From: Rothia gullae
GTDB taxonomy: Bacteria > Actinomycetota > Actinomycetes > Actinomycetales > Micrococcaceae
Length of the DNA: 53,137 nt
Direction of reading: 5' to 3'
Assembly (NCBI RefSeq): GCF_024294905.1
Contig: NZ_JANCOC010000012.1
Coordinates: 16,360-69,496, forward strand
Of this stretch, positions 44,543 through 53,137 are shown piece after piece; the first letter of the stretch is position 1, and every line of letters begins with the position of its first letter. Made by a program: the position numbers and the translations under genes. A model generated the notes under the pieces. The model did not search any database. It saw only the letters and a program-made list of their open reading frames with translations, and was not told where the DNA came from.

Positions 44543-46371
44543 TGGCACATCTACTTGGCGGCGAATCGCTGCACCTCGAATTCCCTACCCGAACCATCTT
44601 TGAGGGCATCACGGTCGGTCTGAACGAAGGCGACCGCATCGGCATTGTCGGTCGCAACGGCGACGGCAAGTCCACCCTCATGAAAATCCTTGCCGGCCGG
44701 CTCGAACCGGACTTCGGCCGCGTCACCGTGCGCGGCGGCACCCGCATCGGTTACCTTGAGCAGTCCGATGTTCTCGACAACGACCACACGGTTGGCTACG
44801 CGATTGTGGGCAACACCCCCGAATACGAGTGGGCCTCGCAGTCCCGTATCCGCGATGTTATCTCGGGCCTGGTCTCCGATCTGCCCTGGGATGCACCCGT
44901 CTCTTCGCTCTCCGGCGGTCAGCGTCGACGCGTAGCGCTCGCCTCCCTGCTCGCGCAGGAGTGGGACGTGCTGATGCTCGACGAGCCCACCAACCACCTG
45001 GACGTTGAAGCCATCACCTGGCTCGCTAACCACCTGAAGTCCCGCTGGTCCAAGAACGCTGGCGGACTCATGGTCGTCACCCACGACCGCTGGTTCCTCG
45101 ACGAAATCTGCACCGACACCTGGGAAGTGCACGACCGCATCGTCGAGCCCTTCGAGGGCGGCTACGCGGCATACATCTTGCAGCGCGTGGAACGTGACCG
45201 TCAGGCAGCCGCAGCGGAGGCGAAGCGTCAGAACCTGATGCGCAAGGAGCTCGCTTGGCTACGTCGCGGTGCGCCCGCGCGCACCTCTAAGCCGAAGTTC
45301 CGCATCGATGCGGCCAACGCCCTGATTGCGGACGTTCCGCCCGTGCGCGACACCGTGGAGCTGAAGAAGATGGCGGTCTCCCGCCTCGGCAAGGACGTGG
45401 TGGACCTCGAGAACGTTTCCGTCACCTACGACGACCCCTCGATGCCCGGCGGCAAGCGTCCCGTGCTGAAGAAGGTCACCTGGCGTATTGCCCCCGGTGA
45501 GCGCACCGGAATCCTGGGCGTAAACGGTGCGGGTAAGTCCACTTTGCTCTCTCTGGTGACCGGCGACCTGAAGCCGACCGAGGGACGCGTCAAGCACGGT
45601 AAGACCGTGAAGATTGCGACCCTGACTCAGCAGCTCGATGAGCTCAACGAGGTTGCTAACGACCGCGTCTCTGATGTGATTGGCCGCAAGAAGCGTAGCT
45701 ACATTGCCGATGGTAAGGAGCTATCCCCCTCGCAGATGCTGGAGCGTCTGGGCTTTACGAGTGCGCAGCTGTCCACTCCGGTCAAGGACCTTTCGGGTGG
45801 TCAGAAGCGTCGCCTGCAGCTCATGCTGATTCTGCTGGATGAACCGAACGTGCTGATTCTCGACGAGCCGTCCAACGACCTGGATACCGATATGCTCGCC
45901 GCAATGGAGGACCTGCTGGACACCTGGCCGGGCACCCTGCTGGTGGTCAGCCACGACCGTTACCTTATGGAGCGCGTGACCGATCAGCAGTACGCCGTGA
46001 TTGACGGTTCGTTCCGTCACCTGCCCGGAGGTGTGGACGAGTATTTGGCGCTCTCTGCAGCCGGTGCTGGCGGTTCTGCTGCCGGTAGCGCGCAGGCACG
46101 TGCCGTCTCCTCGGCGCAGGCTTCTGCTGAGCCGGATACCCCGAAGGTCTCCGGTGCCGAGCTGCGTGCGGCACAGAAGGAGTCCGGTGCGATTGAGCGT
46201 CGCCTCGCCAAACTCTCTACAGAGCAGGAGAAGCTATCCGAACAGATGAGCGCGCACGATGCCTCGGACTACGCCGGTTTGGCGGCGCTCGGCGAGCAGC
46301 AGCAGGCACTTCAGGATGAGATTGACGAGCTAGAAATGCGCTGGCTCGAACTCTCCGAACTGCTGGGCTAA
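44542..46371 (+). CDS. ABC-F family ATPase (Uup/EttA-like ribosome-associated protein)
   Basis: A 609-residue soluble protein with two ATPase domains and no membrane segment, a family that acts on the ribosome. Domain 1: Walker A GRNGDGKSTLMKILAG near 37, signature SSLSGGQRRRVALASLLA near 118, Walker B VLMLDEPTNHLDVEA. Domain 2: GVNGAGKSTLLSLVTG near 325, DLSGGQKRRLQLMLILLDEP near 417 and SHDRYLME. A linker of charged residues lies between (RQNLMRKELAWLRRGA), and a C-terminal Ala/Glu-rich extension (about 510-609) forms a coiled-coil as in Uup. No resistance-type signature is evident. The GTG start has no usable Shine-Dalgarno; see the promoter entry. Confidence 0.92.
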   Translation: MAHLLGGESLHLEFPTRTIFEGITVGLNEGDRIGIVGRNGDGKSTLMKILAGRLEPDFGRVTVRGGTRIGYLEQSDVLDNDHTVGYAIVGNTPEYEWASQSRIRDVISGLVSDLPWDAPVSSLSGGQRRRVALASLLAQEWDVLMLDEPTNHLDVEAITWLANHLKSRWSKNAGGLMVVTHDRWFLDEICTDTWEVHDRIVEPFEGGYAAYILQRVERDRQAAAAEAKRQNLMRKELAWLRRGAPARTSKPKFRIDAANALIADVPPVRDTVELKKMAVSRLGKDVVDLENVSVTYDDPSMPGGKRPVLKKVTWRIAPGERTGILGVNGAGKSTLLSLVTGDLKPTEGRVKHGKTVKIATLTQQLDELNEVANDRVSDVIGRKKRSYIADGKELSPSQMLERLGFTSAQLSTPVKDLSGGQKRRLQLMLILLDEPNVLILDEPSNDLDTDMLAAMEDLLDTWPGTLLVVSHDRYLMERVTDQQYAVIDGSFRHLPGGVDEYLALSAAGAGGSAAGSAQARAVSSAQASAEPDTPKVSGAELRAAQKESGAIERRLAKLSTEQEKLSEQMSAHDASDYAGLAALGEQQQALQDEIDELEMRWLELSELLG

Positions 46372-46388
46372 AGTCTACTGATATGAAG

Positions 46389-46423
46389 AACGTCGGTTCT
46401 AGATTTGATCTAGAACCGACGTT
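46389..46423. terminator. Bidirectional terminator between ABC-F and GT4 genes
   Basis: AACGTCGGTTCTAGA (46389-46403) with TCTAGAACCGACGTT (46409-46423), a perfect 15-bp stem and a 5-nt loop, followed by TT on the plus strand. Both genes converge on it. Confidence 0.88.
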
Positions 46424-46454
46424 TGCGCATATATGTTCTCCGTTACAGCGGCTA

Positions 46455-47642
46455 CTAACGGTGAATAGATTCGAAAAGCTTTTCCCAATGCCGAACAACA
46501 TATTCGGGCGAGAAAGTGCGAGACTTTTCACGACACAACGCAGACTTTTCAGCCCGCAACTGAGCATCACTCATCGCCAGACGCATTTGCTCTTGCAGAG
46601 CTTCAACGCTGGGCTCTGCTGCAAGATACCCCACTTCAGGCACCATCTCTTGAAGTGCGCTGGAAGAAGGATAGGAGATCAGAGGAGTTCCTACCTGCAT
46701 AGCCTCTAAGAACGACATCGGAAGACCTTCAAATTCTGACGCCATCACAGCCAAAGAACTCTGAGCGAACGTCTCGAGTACTTCCTTCGTGTTGAGCGTA
46801 CCTCCAATCTCAACGCGGTGAGCAATTTCCGGATCAATCTGAGCTAGCTTCTCTTTCAAAGCTAGAACCTCTTCTTCTGAACCGCTTCCGTTATAGCGCA
46901 ACGTCCACTCAGGAAAGTCCTCAGCACATGCGATGAAGCTTTCAAGGATACGACCCAACCCCTTCTCAGGACCGTATCGTCCAATGTACTGAATAACCGG
47001 TTTCTTCCCAGTCTGGCGTACCTTCTCACGAATTTCTTCTGAAAAACGCTCAATAGGGTTATGAACAGCCTCTACAGGGCGGTTCAACCACTGAGCGAAC
47101 AGCTTAGCGTCTCCCTCAGATAGCGTTATAAACGAGTCATAGGATGTAGCCACCTTCCGGAGAGTCTTTTCCTCATCCAAACGATAGGTACTGTTGTAGC
47201 CACTGTGAAATTCGTGGACGTACCCGATGCCCTTTTTAGAATCGGATTGAGCGTACTTCGCCATGTAATCTGCAGTCTTCGCCATAGACGTCAAAACAAC
47301 AGTGTCCTTGCCGAAGGACCGCAGGTAGCGGCGGGTCCGGAAAGTGTTATAGCAATCCCACAGGACCGTAAAACACTTTTTAACCGCCAAAGCAGCTCCC
47401 AGAGGGCCGGGATTGGTGTACACCAGTCGGTTATGGGTTGTCTTATTCACCAAAGGACCCGAATTAACCACAAAATCCGGCTCAATAGCGTCCGGATGAC
47501 CGGAGGTATTGTCGAAGAGCGCCAGATAACTGACGTTGTAGCCAGCCTCTTTAAAAGCGCGTCCCAGCAGCTTATTCACGGTACTAATACCGCCCAGAAT
47601 ACTAAAACGGTCCTGGGCAATAACAATATTTTTAACCTTCAT
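46455..47642 (-). CDS. GT4 glycosyltransferase
   Basis: A 395-residue GT-B enzyme. NIVIAQDRFSILGGISTVNK at the N-terminus, GIGYVHEFHSGYNSTY, VEAVHNPIERFSEEI, PVIQYIGRYGPEKGLGRILE near 215, LRYNGSGSEEEVLAL and the donor site MASEFEGLPMSFLEAMQVGT near 312 (ExxxLPMSxxEAM) define GT4. It is AT-richer than the flanking housekeeping genes and sits between the ABC-F gene and ispE, outside the main island, so it looks like a separate insertion that may decorate the same polymer. The 84-bp gap to the ispE stop is short, and it may be transcribed together with ispE. Confidence 0.85.
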   Translation of the reverse strand: MKVKNIVIAQDRFSILGGISTVNKLLGRAFKEAGYNVSYLALFDNTSGHPDAIEPDFVVNSGPLVNKTTHNRLVYTNPGPLGAALAVKKCFTVLWDCYNTFRTRRYLRSFGKDTVVLTSMAKTADYMAKYAQSDSKKGIGYVHEFHSGYNSTYRLDEEKTLRKVATSYDSFITLSEGDAKLFAQWLNRPVEAVHNPIERFSEEIREKVRQTGKKPVIQYIGRYGPEKGLGRILESFIACAEDFPEWTLRYNGSGSEEEVLALKEKLAQIDPEIAHRVEIGGTLNTKEVLETFAQSSLAVMASEFEGLPMSFLEAMQVGTPLISYPSSSALQEMVPEVGYLAAEPSVEALQEQMRLAMSDAQLRAEKSALCREKSRTFSPEYVVRHWEKLFESIHR

Positions 47643-47726
47643 CGTATTCTCCCTTTCAGCCAGAGAACGGTAGAAGTCAGTGAGTGATAGAACTGTTATC
47701 TATAGGGCCAGATATAGGCGTGGTAT

Positions 47727-48722
47727 TCAGGCACTCAGCGCGCTCACGGCGTGGTGGCCCTCAGCGCGGAGAGAGGCAGCAAGAGCCTCCGCCCGAGCCT
47801 GCGAAGAGGTCAGCAGAAGCACCGTCGGACCGGAACCGGACACCAGGGACGCGTACACGCCCTCGCTCTCGCGCAGGTTCAGGGTCTGTTCCAGCTGCGG
47901 GGCGCACGAAAGTGCGGGTGCCTGCAGGTCGTTACGCAGTAACGGCGCCAAGGAGGCGAGCGCCGCCTCCGAACCGTCATAAGAGTTCAGGGTTTTCAGA
48001 AGCTTTACGGGTTGCACCAGCTCAGCGGAGGCGGGATACTCACCAGCTGCACGGCCCACATCCAGCTGCTTGAACACGCTGGGGGTGGAGAGACCAAACT
48101 GCGCGGCAACAATCACCAGGTGCAGAGGTTCCCAAGGCGCCGCAACATTCTGCAGCTCGGTACCGGTCCCCTGCCCCAGTGCGAGGGTCTGCCCGAGCGC
48201 AGCATGCACACTAAAGGGAATATCGGCGCCCAGCTGCGCGGCAAGACGTTCATAATCCGTCTGGGTCAGGAGCGCCCCGGTGCGGCCGGTTGTATGCAGG
48301 TAGCGGTCCGTAGCAATGAGGGCGGCAGCTGCATCCGCGGAGCCGCCTGCCATACCGCCTGCCACGGGTACAGCCTTCGCAATATGCAGGTGCAGCGCCG
48401 GGGCAGATTCGATACCGTGCTCCGCAAGAATCAGCGCAGCGGCACGATACACAAGATTCCGCTCATCCATCGGCACAGCGACAGGGTCGAACTGCCCCGC
48501 CTGCATCTGCTGATCCACCAGGGAGCCGGGCACAATATCCATGCTCAAGCTCAGCCCCGGTATCTGCCCCTCAGAGACCGTGATGGTCTCCATCAAAGAG
48601 ACCGCCGCAAAAAGCGTAGTCAACGGGTGGTAGCCGTCCGGACGAACATCCCCCACGGCAAGATACAGGTTGACCTTACCTGGAGCATCAACCGAAATAG
48701 CGACCTGGGAGGCGGTACTCAT
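47727..48722 (-). CDS. ispE: 4-(cytidine 5'-diphospho)-2-C-methyl-D-erythritol kinase IspE
   Basis: A 331-residue GHMP kinase of the non-mevalonate isoprenoid pathway. VDAPGKVNLYLAVGDVRPDG-YHPL near the N-terminus, KAVPVAGGMAGGSADAAAAL near 130 (ATP-binding glycine-rich motif) and the C-terminal SLVSGSGPTVLLL near 290 are standard. The ATG at 48722 (MSTASQVAIS) is preferred to the GTG at 48734, which would sit directly on the AAAG ribosome-binding stretch. It lies 68 bp downstream of rsmA, the same pairing as in many actinobacteria. Confidence 0.95.
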   Translation of the reverse strand: MSTASQVAISVDAPGKVNLYLAVGDVRPDGYHPLTTLFAAVSLMETITVSEGQIPGLSLSMDIVPGSLVDQQMQAGQFDPVAVPMDERNLVYRAAALILAEHGIESAPALHLHIAKAVPVAGGMAGGSADAAAALIATDRYLHTTGRTGALLTQTDYERLAAQLGADIPFSVHAALGQTLALGQGTGTELQNVAAPWEPLHLVIVAAQFGLSTPSVFKQLDVGRAAGEYPASAELVQPVKLLKTLNSYDGSEAALASLAPLLRNDLQAPALSCAPQLEQTLNLRESEGVYASLVSGSGPTVLLLTSSQARAEALAASLRAEGHHAVSALSA

Positions 48723-48790
48723 CAGCGTATACACCTTTCGCGCGGGAACCCGCGTGAGAACGTTAGTGAAAAATTCAGAGCGGGAAGAAG

Positions 48791-49663
48791 CTACTCCGTT
48801 ACAGGCTCAGCCGGGACAGTCAGCGAAGCCTCAGCAATGCGGATAAAACCGTGAATATCCAGCTTCTCGCCGCGCTCCGTCGGAGCGATACCGGCAGCCA
48901 CCAAAATCTGCTCCGCACGCGCACCCGAGCCCGCCCAGGAGCTCAACGCAGCGCGCAGAGTCTTACGGCGCTGAGCGAAAGCGGCGTCCACAATCGTGAA
49001 CACCAGGTCGCGGTCAACGGTGGAGAGAGGCTCCTCGCGCATACGGAAACCCACCAGGCCCGAGTTAATCTTTGGTGCAGGCCAGAACACGTTCTTACCA
49101 ATCACGCCCGCCTTATACACCTCGGCATACCAATTAGCCTTCACCGAGGGCACACCGTAAATCTTCGAACCCGGGGTCGCCGAAAGACGGTCGGCGACCT
49201 CGTCCTGAACCATCACCAAGGCGTGACGGATGCTCGGGAACTGCGCAAATAGGTGCAGAAGCACCGGAACCGCCACGTTATACGGCAGGTTCGCCACCAG
49301 AGCATCCGGAGTGCGAGGCAGCTCGGTGACCTTCAGAGCGTCCATGAGCACCACATCAATATCGTCCGCCTTCTCGGGGCGGAACTTCTCAATCGTGTGC
49401 GGAAGCTGCTGCGCCAGCGGCGGGTCAATCTCAACCGCAACCATATCCTTCGCAGCATCCAGGATGCCGAGGGTCAACGAGCCCAGGCCCGGACCGACCT
49501 CCAACACCGTCTCCTCCGGTGAAATCCCTGCCGCATTGACAATACGACGAATCGTATTCGGATCAATCACAAAGTTCTGCCCAAGAGTCTTCGTCGGACG
49601 AATACCAAGCATCTCGGCAAGCTCGCGAATCTCAGCAGGGCCGAGCAGGGGCAGATCGTTCAC
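48791..49663 (-). CDS. rsmA: 16S rRNA (adenine1518/1519-N6)-dimethyltransferase RsmA (KsgA)
   Basis: A 290-residue SAM-dependent methyltransferase. [20 protein letters not shown] near 22, the SAM motif [16 protein letters not shown] near 54 and the catalytic [15 protein letters not shown] near 124 (NLPY) are visible; [20 protein letters not shown] follows. It dimethylates two adenosines of the 3' end of 16S rRNA during 30S maturation. The GTG at 49663 has AAGGAA about 5 nt upstream. It is followed by ispE on the same strand. Confidence 0.96.
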   Translation of the reverse strand: MNDLPLLGPAEIRELAEMLGIRPTKTLGQNFVIDPNTIRRIVNAAGISPEETVLEVGPGLGSLTLGILDAAKDMVAVEIDPPLAQQLPHTIEKFRPEKADDIDVVLMDALKVTELPRTPDALVANLPYNVAVPVLLHLFAQFPSIRHALVMVQDEVADRLSATPGSKIYGVPSVKANWYAEVYKAGVIGKNVFWPAPKINSGLVGFRMREEPLSTVDRDLVFTIVDAAFAQRRKTLRAALSSWAGSGARAEQILVAAGIAPTERGEKLDIHGFIRIAEASLTVPAEPVTE

Positions 49664-49708
49664 AGCGTTCCTTCACATAGGTGGATGGTGGGGAGGTTAC
49701 AGTTTAGA

Positions 49709-50527
49709 TTACCGCGAGAAACGCTGCTTTACCTCATCAATAGTGGCGTCCAGGGCGTTCTTTGCATTCGCCAAACGCATCTTCGGAGCCAACGCAATAC
49801 GCAGACGATCCAAAGGGCTCTTGCCCTTCTGCGTCTCAGTCACTATTGTAAGGTGGCTCTTACCGCCCAGGATGACGCTACTACCCTCCCAACCGCACAG
49901 GCCCGGCTGCACAAAACGCACATCCAAGCCCCACGCCTCATACAGGGGATAATCATCAGCCACAGTACCCGGAGCCTTATGCTCAAAATGCTTCACTAGC
50001 TGCTCAGCACCCGAACGGGACAGCAGGTAGAGGCCAGCACAGTCCAAACGGCGAGGGCCGTACATTTTCCCCATACGGTACTTGCCGTACACGAACGGAG
50101 AGAGAAGAGAAAGACGGATATACCGCATGTGCGGATTCATGACACCAGCATGGAAAGAATAACCATCAGAGAGATTAACAAGCTGCACCTCGGGATAACG
50201 CTCAATAATCCGCTGAACTACGCGATCTGCATCAGCGGAGATGATAGCGTCGTCCTCAGCAAAAACGCCCCAGTCAGCATCGCTTGCCAGAAAATCGCGC
50301 CACATATTTAAGTGGCTGAGCATGCATCCCTTTTCAGTTGCCGAAGGGGCATAACCCCAGCGCTTACGAAAGGCCTCACTATCAAAATCTGCATCGGTCA
50401 GATGGTTATCCCGGTTATCTACCGCAGGGTATCGCTGAAAATCCCGAGCAGGAGCCCCAACAGAGAAAAAAGAGTCAAAACGATTCGCGCCGTCCAGACC
50501 CAGGACATATTTCAGGAATTTTGCCAT
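49709..50527 (-). CDS. GT25 family glycosyltransferase (copy 1)
   Basis: A 272-residue protein. FLKYVLGLDGANRFDSFFSV opens it. TEKGCMLSHLNMWRDFLAS near 64-82 is the G-C-x-x-SH motif of GT25, DWGVFAEDDAII near 85-96 is the EDD metal motif, and LYLLSRSGAEQLVKHFEHKA and TVADDYPLYEAWGLDVRFV complete the fold. GT25 enzymes are best known as galactosyltransferases of surface glycans. About two thirds of residues match the neighbouring copy by eye. It is 45 bp upstream of rsmA and may be co-transcribed with it. Confidence 0.85.
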   Translation of the reverse strand: MAKFLKYVLGLDGANRFDSFFSVGAPARDFQRYPAVDNRDNHLTDADFDSEAFRKRWGYAPSATEKGCMLSHLNMWRDFLASDADWGVFAEDDAIISADADRVVQRIIERYPEVQLVNLSDGYSFHAGVMNPHMRYIRLSLLSPFVYGKYRMGKMYGPRRLDCAGLYLLSRSGAEQLVKHFEHKAPGTVADDYPLYEAWGLDVRFVQPGLCGWEGSSVILGGKSHLTIVTETQKGKSPLDRLRIALAPKMRLANAKNALDATIDEVKQRFSR

Positions 50528-50867
50528 GCTTTCTCCCCTTTTCTATGGCTTCTATGGCACGCCCATACAGCCTTTATATAAAACGACGTGAGCTCTGTAT
50601 GAGTTGCCGAAGTGTTGACCGAACAACAACATATACGAGATGCGCTAAGTACACGCGCGTACTATGAAATATTGCCTAGTCACTGAGCGAATAATATATA
50701 GAACAGCCTATCATTCAAGCGAAGATAACCCCAATAATTAGCACACTTCTTCCTGTTATATCCCGCACTTTGCATACCGCCTCACATGCAAATACTGAAG
50801 GCGCCCGCAAAAAAGTTCCTCCCCACCACACATGTGGCGAAGAGGGAGTTTCGCAAAGAAGCTTTAC
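50528..50867. other. AT-rich gap between the two GT25 genes
   Basis: About 340 bases without a credible gene on either strand. TATATAAA-like elements on the minus strand near 50570-50580 could be a -10 for copy 1, without a convincing -35. A small ACACATGTGG repeat lies near 50830. No inverted-repeat terminator of good quality was found for copy 2. Confidence 0.5.
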
Positions 50868-51692
50868 TTACTTCACCTTGCCCAGGTGCTGCTTTACCTC
50901 ATCGAAGGTTGCGTATAGAGCATTCCTTACATTCTTCAGACGCGTCTTCAGAGCCAACGCAATACGCAGGCGATCCAAAGGGTTCTCGCCCTTCTTCTCA
51001 GTCAGCATTTTAAGGTGGCTCTTACCGGTTTCCAGGATGACGCTGCTACCCTCCCAGCCGCACAGGCCGGGCTGCACCAAATATACGCCCACTCCCCACT
51101 CTCGATAGAGAGCAAAATCGTCAGCGACAACGCCCAGAGCCGGTTCACCAAAACACTCTACGAGTCGTTCAGCTCCAGAACGCGAAAGAAGGTACAAGCC
51201 GGTGCCGTGCAGACGCTTCGAACCATACGTGCTACCTATGCGGTACTTGCCGTACACAAAGGGAGCGAACAGTGAAAGACGGGGGTAATCAACCTGCGGG
51301 TTGAGCTTGCCAGCTTCAGAAGCGTAACTATCGCACAGGTTAACCATCTGCACGTGAGGATACTTTTCGATAATCCTCTCCACTACAGGCTGCAGGTCAG
51401 GGGAAATGAGGGTATCGTCCTCAGCAATCAAAGCCCAGTCGGCATCTGAAGCGAGGAAGTCCTTCCACATGTAGTAGTGGCTCAACGTACAACCCTTCTC
51501 GGCAGGACTTGGTTCTTTACCGTAACGAGTCAAGAACGGCTTACTATCGAATTCTGCATCAGTGACATGATCATCGCGATTATCTACCCCAGAATAACGC
51601 TTAAAATCTTGAGCGGGCGCCCCCACCGAGAAGAACGAATCAAACCGGTTAGCGCCATCCAGGCCCAGAACATACTTCAGAATCTTTGCCAT
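50868..51692 (-). CDS. GT25 family glycosyltransferase (copy 2)
   Basis: A 274-residue paralogue of the preceding gene. The shared segments include LKYVLGLDGANRFDSFFSVG, AEKGCTLSHYYMWKDFLASD, WALIAEDDTLI, GLYLLSRSGAERLVE and LVQPGLCGWEGSSVI. The acceptor-side residues between 95 and 180 differ most (for example YASEAGKLNPQVDY), which hints at a different acceptor. A strong TAGGAGGA site precedes the ATG at 51692 by 5 nt. In M. tuberculosis, rpfB occupies the place between tatD and ksgA; here the two GT25 genes do. Confidence 0.85.
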   Translation of the reverse strand: MAKILKYVLGLDGANRFDSFFSVGAPAQDFKRYSGVDNRDDHVTDAEFDSKPFLTRYGKEPSPAEKGCTLSHYYMWKDFLASDADWALIAEDDTLISPDLQPVVERIIEKYPHVQMVNLCDSYASEAGKLNPQVDYPRLSLFAPFVYGKYRIGSTYGSKRLHGTGLYLLSRSGAERLVECFGEPALGVVADDFALYREWGVGVYLVQPGLCGWEGSSVILETGKSHLKMLTEKKGENPLDRLRIALALKTRLKNVRNALYATFDEVKQHLGKVK

Positions 51693-51848
51693 AGTATCCT
51701 CCTAAAACACCAGCCATGGGGTGCTATGCATAAACTCTTGTCGGGATGTTCGTAGCACCAATTATTGAGGCACTATACGCACCTAAATACTGCAAACCAA
51801 ATCATGGTATAGCTGTCTGAGTGAGTTGTTTATAGTCGTTACAGTCTA

Positions 51849-51871
51849 GCACGCAGGCACGCAGGCACGCA
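51849..51871. repeat. Short tandem repeat (GCACGCAG)
   Basis: GCACGCAG occurs twice in tandem with a third partial copy (GCACGCA) in the 224-bp gap between tatD and GT25 copy 2. Probably simple slippage; no function is inferred. Confidence 0.5.
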
Positions 51872-51916
51872 CCGCGAGGCTACCCAGAATAGCTATCCGC
51901 TACAGGCTGTACGCGC

Positions 51917-52990
51917 CTACCACTGACCGTAAACCCGCTCCGAATTCTCACGAATACGGCGGCAGAGCGCCTCCAACCCATCACCGCGATGAGCCGCCAT
52001 AAAACGCACCGTATAGTTCGTCATGTAGGACGCATTCGGGCGACCACGGAACGGATGCGGAGTCAAGAACGGGGCATCCGTCTCAGCCAGCATCAGCTCC
52101 GGACGAGCCATCGCCAACGACTCCTGAATACCCTTCGAATTCTTGAAAGTCACCGTGCCGGCAAAACTCATATACCAGCCGCGCTCATTGCAGATTGCCG
52201 CAAGCTCCGGGCCACCCGAATAGCAGTGGAACACGGTACGTTCCGGCGCACCCTCTTCATCCAGGATGCGTACAACGTCCTCGTGCGCGTCACGGTCATG
52301 AATCTGCAGCGTCAGGTTGTGCTTCTTCGCAATGCGAATATGCTCGCGGAAGCTGTAGTGCTGCGCATCCATGCCTTCCTCACCTGTGCGGAAATAGTCC
52401 AGGCCGGTCTCACCAATAGCGCGCACACGGTCAGCGGTGGCGAGCTCGTCGAGGGTGGCGAGCGCCGCCTCCAACTGTCCGGCTGCAGCCAGCTCGGGGG
52501 CGGTGTTGGGGTGAATCGCAATAGCGGCAAGGACACGCTCATCAGCCTGCGCGGCGGCGACCGCGTACAGGGAGGAGGGGATATCGCATCCGACCTGCAC
52601 GATGGCGGCGATGCCGAGCTTCTCACCGGCGTCGAGTGCGTCGCGGGCGCTGATTTCTACTTCGCCGTCGAGCAGGTCCATGTGGGTGTGGTTATCCACG
52701 ATGGGGTACGGCAGCGGCTCAGGGGCAGGCGGGAAGACTAGGTTGCGGCTACGGCCGTTCTCGCCGGTGGTAGAGCGGCGGCGGGTTCCCTCTCCGCCTT
52801 CGGCATCGCTGATGCCGGTGTAGAGTTCCGCCTTATAGGGTGCGGGTACTTCACCGGGCACCGGCTCCCAGCCTTTAGGGAGGACGGTCGTTTGGAGTGC
52901 CGTGGGGGTGGGCAGGGTGTAGTTCGCCAGTGCGGCGAGGGAGTTCAAGTACTCCTGGGTGATTTCAGGACCGGGATGGCTCTGACACAT
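51917..52990 (-). CDS. tatD: TatD family metal-dependent hydrolase
   Basis: A 357-residue protein. The TatD barrel starts near residue 95 and shows all metal-site motifs: IVDNHTHMD near 98, AIGETGLDYFRTG near 192, LQIHDRDAHEDV, VFHCYSGGPELA near 263 and the C-terminal AETDAPFLTPHPFRGRPNAS near 306. TatD proteins are 3'-5' exonucleases with DNA/RNA turnover roles. The first 95 residues are a Pro/Gly/Ser-rich extension not found in the compact family (about 260 residues), but similar extensions occur in actinobacterial TatD. The ATG at 52990 has GAGGAT upstream. The rsmA-ispE pair lies downstream as in relatives. Confidence 0.93.
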   Translation of the reverse strand: MCQSHPGPEITQEYLNSLAALANYTLPTPTALQTTVLPKGWEPVPGEVPAPYKAELYTGISDAEGGEGTRRRSTTGENGRSRNLVFPPAPEPLPYPIVDNHTHMDLLDGEVEISARDALDAGEKLGIAAIVQVGCDIPSSLYAVAAAQADERVLAAIAIHPNTAPELAAAGQLEAALATLDELATADRVRAIGETGLDYFRTGEEGMDAQHYSFREHIRIAKKHNLTLQIHDRDAHEDVVRILDEEGAPERTVFHCYSGGPELAAICNERGWYMSFAGTVTFKNSKGIQESLAMARPELMLAETDAPFLTPHPFRGRPNASYMTNYTVRFMAAHRGDGLEALCRRIRENSERVYGQW

Positions 52991-53019
52991 TGATAAATCC
53001 TCGGGATAAAACTGCGGGG

Positions 53020-53137
53020 TAAAGCTGGGGGGGGGGGGGGGGTAAAAAAGGGGGGGTTTTTTGGGGATTTGGGGGGGGGCCCCCGTGGCCCGGGGGTACA
53101 GGGCCCGGTGGGGGGGGCCGGATTCTCCCGCCCCCCG
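53020..53137. other. Low-complexity contig end
   Basis: Long G runs (over ten G at about 53027-53042), A and T runs and G/C blocks without any gene-like signal, just beyond the tatD start. It mirrors the left end of the window and is probably sequencing or assembly artefact. The natural sequence upstream of tatD is therefore not available. Confidence 0.7.

Overview
The window looks like chromosomal DNA from a moderately high-GC actinobacterium. The best guess is the Micrococcaceae, and Rothia in particular. That guess rests on gene order and protein style, not on a search: an LpdA-type quinone reductase without a redox disulfide, Suf-type Fe-S genes, DUF2505, fused RmlC-RmlD, many GTG starts, and the neighbourhood mfd, pth, rplY, prs, glmU, ispE, rsmA, tatD, which is also clustered in Mycobacterium tuberculosis. 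Both ends of the window dissolve into G/C homopolymer runs that look like sequencing or assembly artefact.

Left housekeeping block (196-12784, mostly minus strand): lpdA and mfd; then 5.5-8.0 kb, a graveyard of broken genes (a secreted protein with a stop codon in its signal peptide, a capsule chain-length protein fragment, an Alg14-like glycosyltransferase fragment and an unidentified C-terminal fragment); a DUF2505 gene; a TagD-like cytidylyltransferase; sufS-sufU; pth; and a short rplY.

Polysaccharide island (13079-41554, about 28 kb): it lies between rplY and prs, two genes that are close together in relatives. It holds a complete dTDP-L-rhamnose pathway (rmlA divergent from rmlB-rmlCD), a fused chain-length regulator/BY-kinase, a matching low-molecular-weight tyrosine phosphatase at the far end, a Wzy-like polymerase, a PglK/MsbA-like ABC flippase in place of Wzx, two membrane O-acyltransferases and about ten glycosyltransferases. 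It also holds a nonulosonate (sialic-acid-like) module: CMP-sugar synthetase, a 747-residue CBS-NeuB-SAF-TIM-barrel fusion, and a possible transferase. Beside the kinase is a translationally coupled pair, a nucleotidyltransferase-fold protein and a PqqD-like protein, which has no obvious role in a standard capsule pathway. No initiating phosphoglycosyltransferase is present, so that step must be encoded elsewhere. The probable product is a rhamnose- and nonulosonate-containing, O-acylated surface polysaccharide assembled on a lipid carrier.

Right housekeeping block (41693-52990): prs-glmU, tRNA-Gln(TTG), an ABC-F protein that appears to be leaderless, ispE-rsmA and tatD. It is interrupted by a further GT4 gene and by a tandem pair of GT25 glycosyltransferases. 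Convergent gene pairs are separated by strong inverted-repeat terminators. No CRISPR array, insertion sequence, integrase or attachment site was seen.

The two most unusual items are the CBS-NeuB-SAF-TIM-barrel fusion and the nucleotidyltransferase/PqqD pair.
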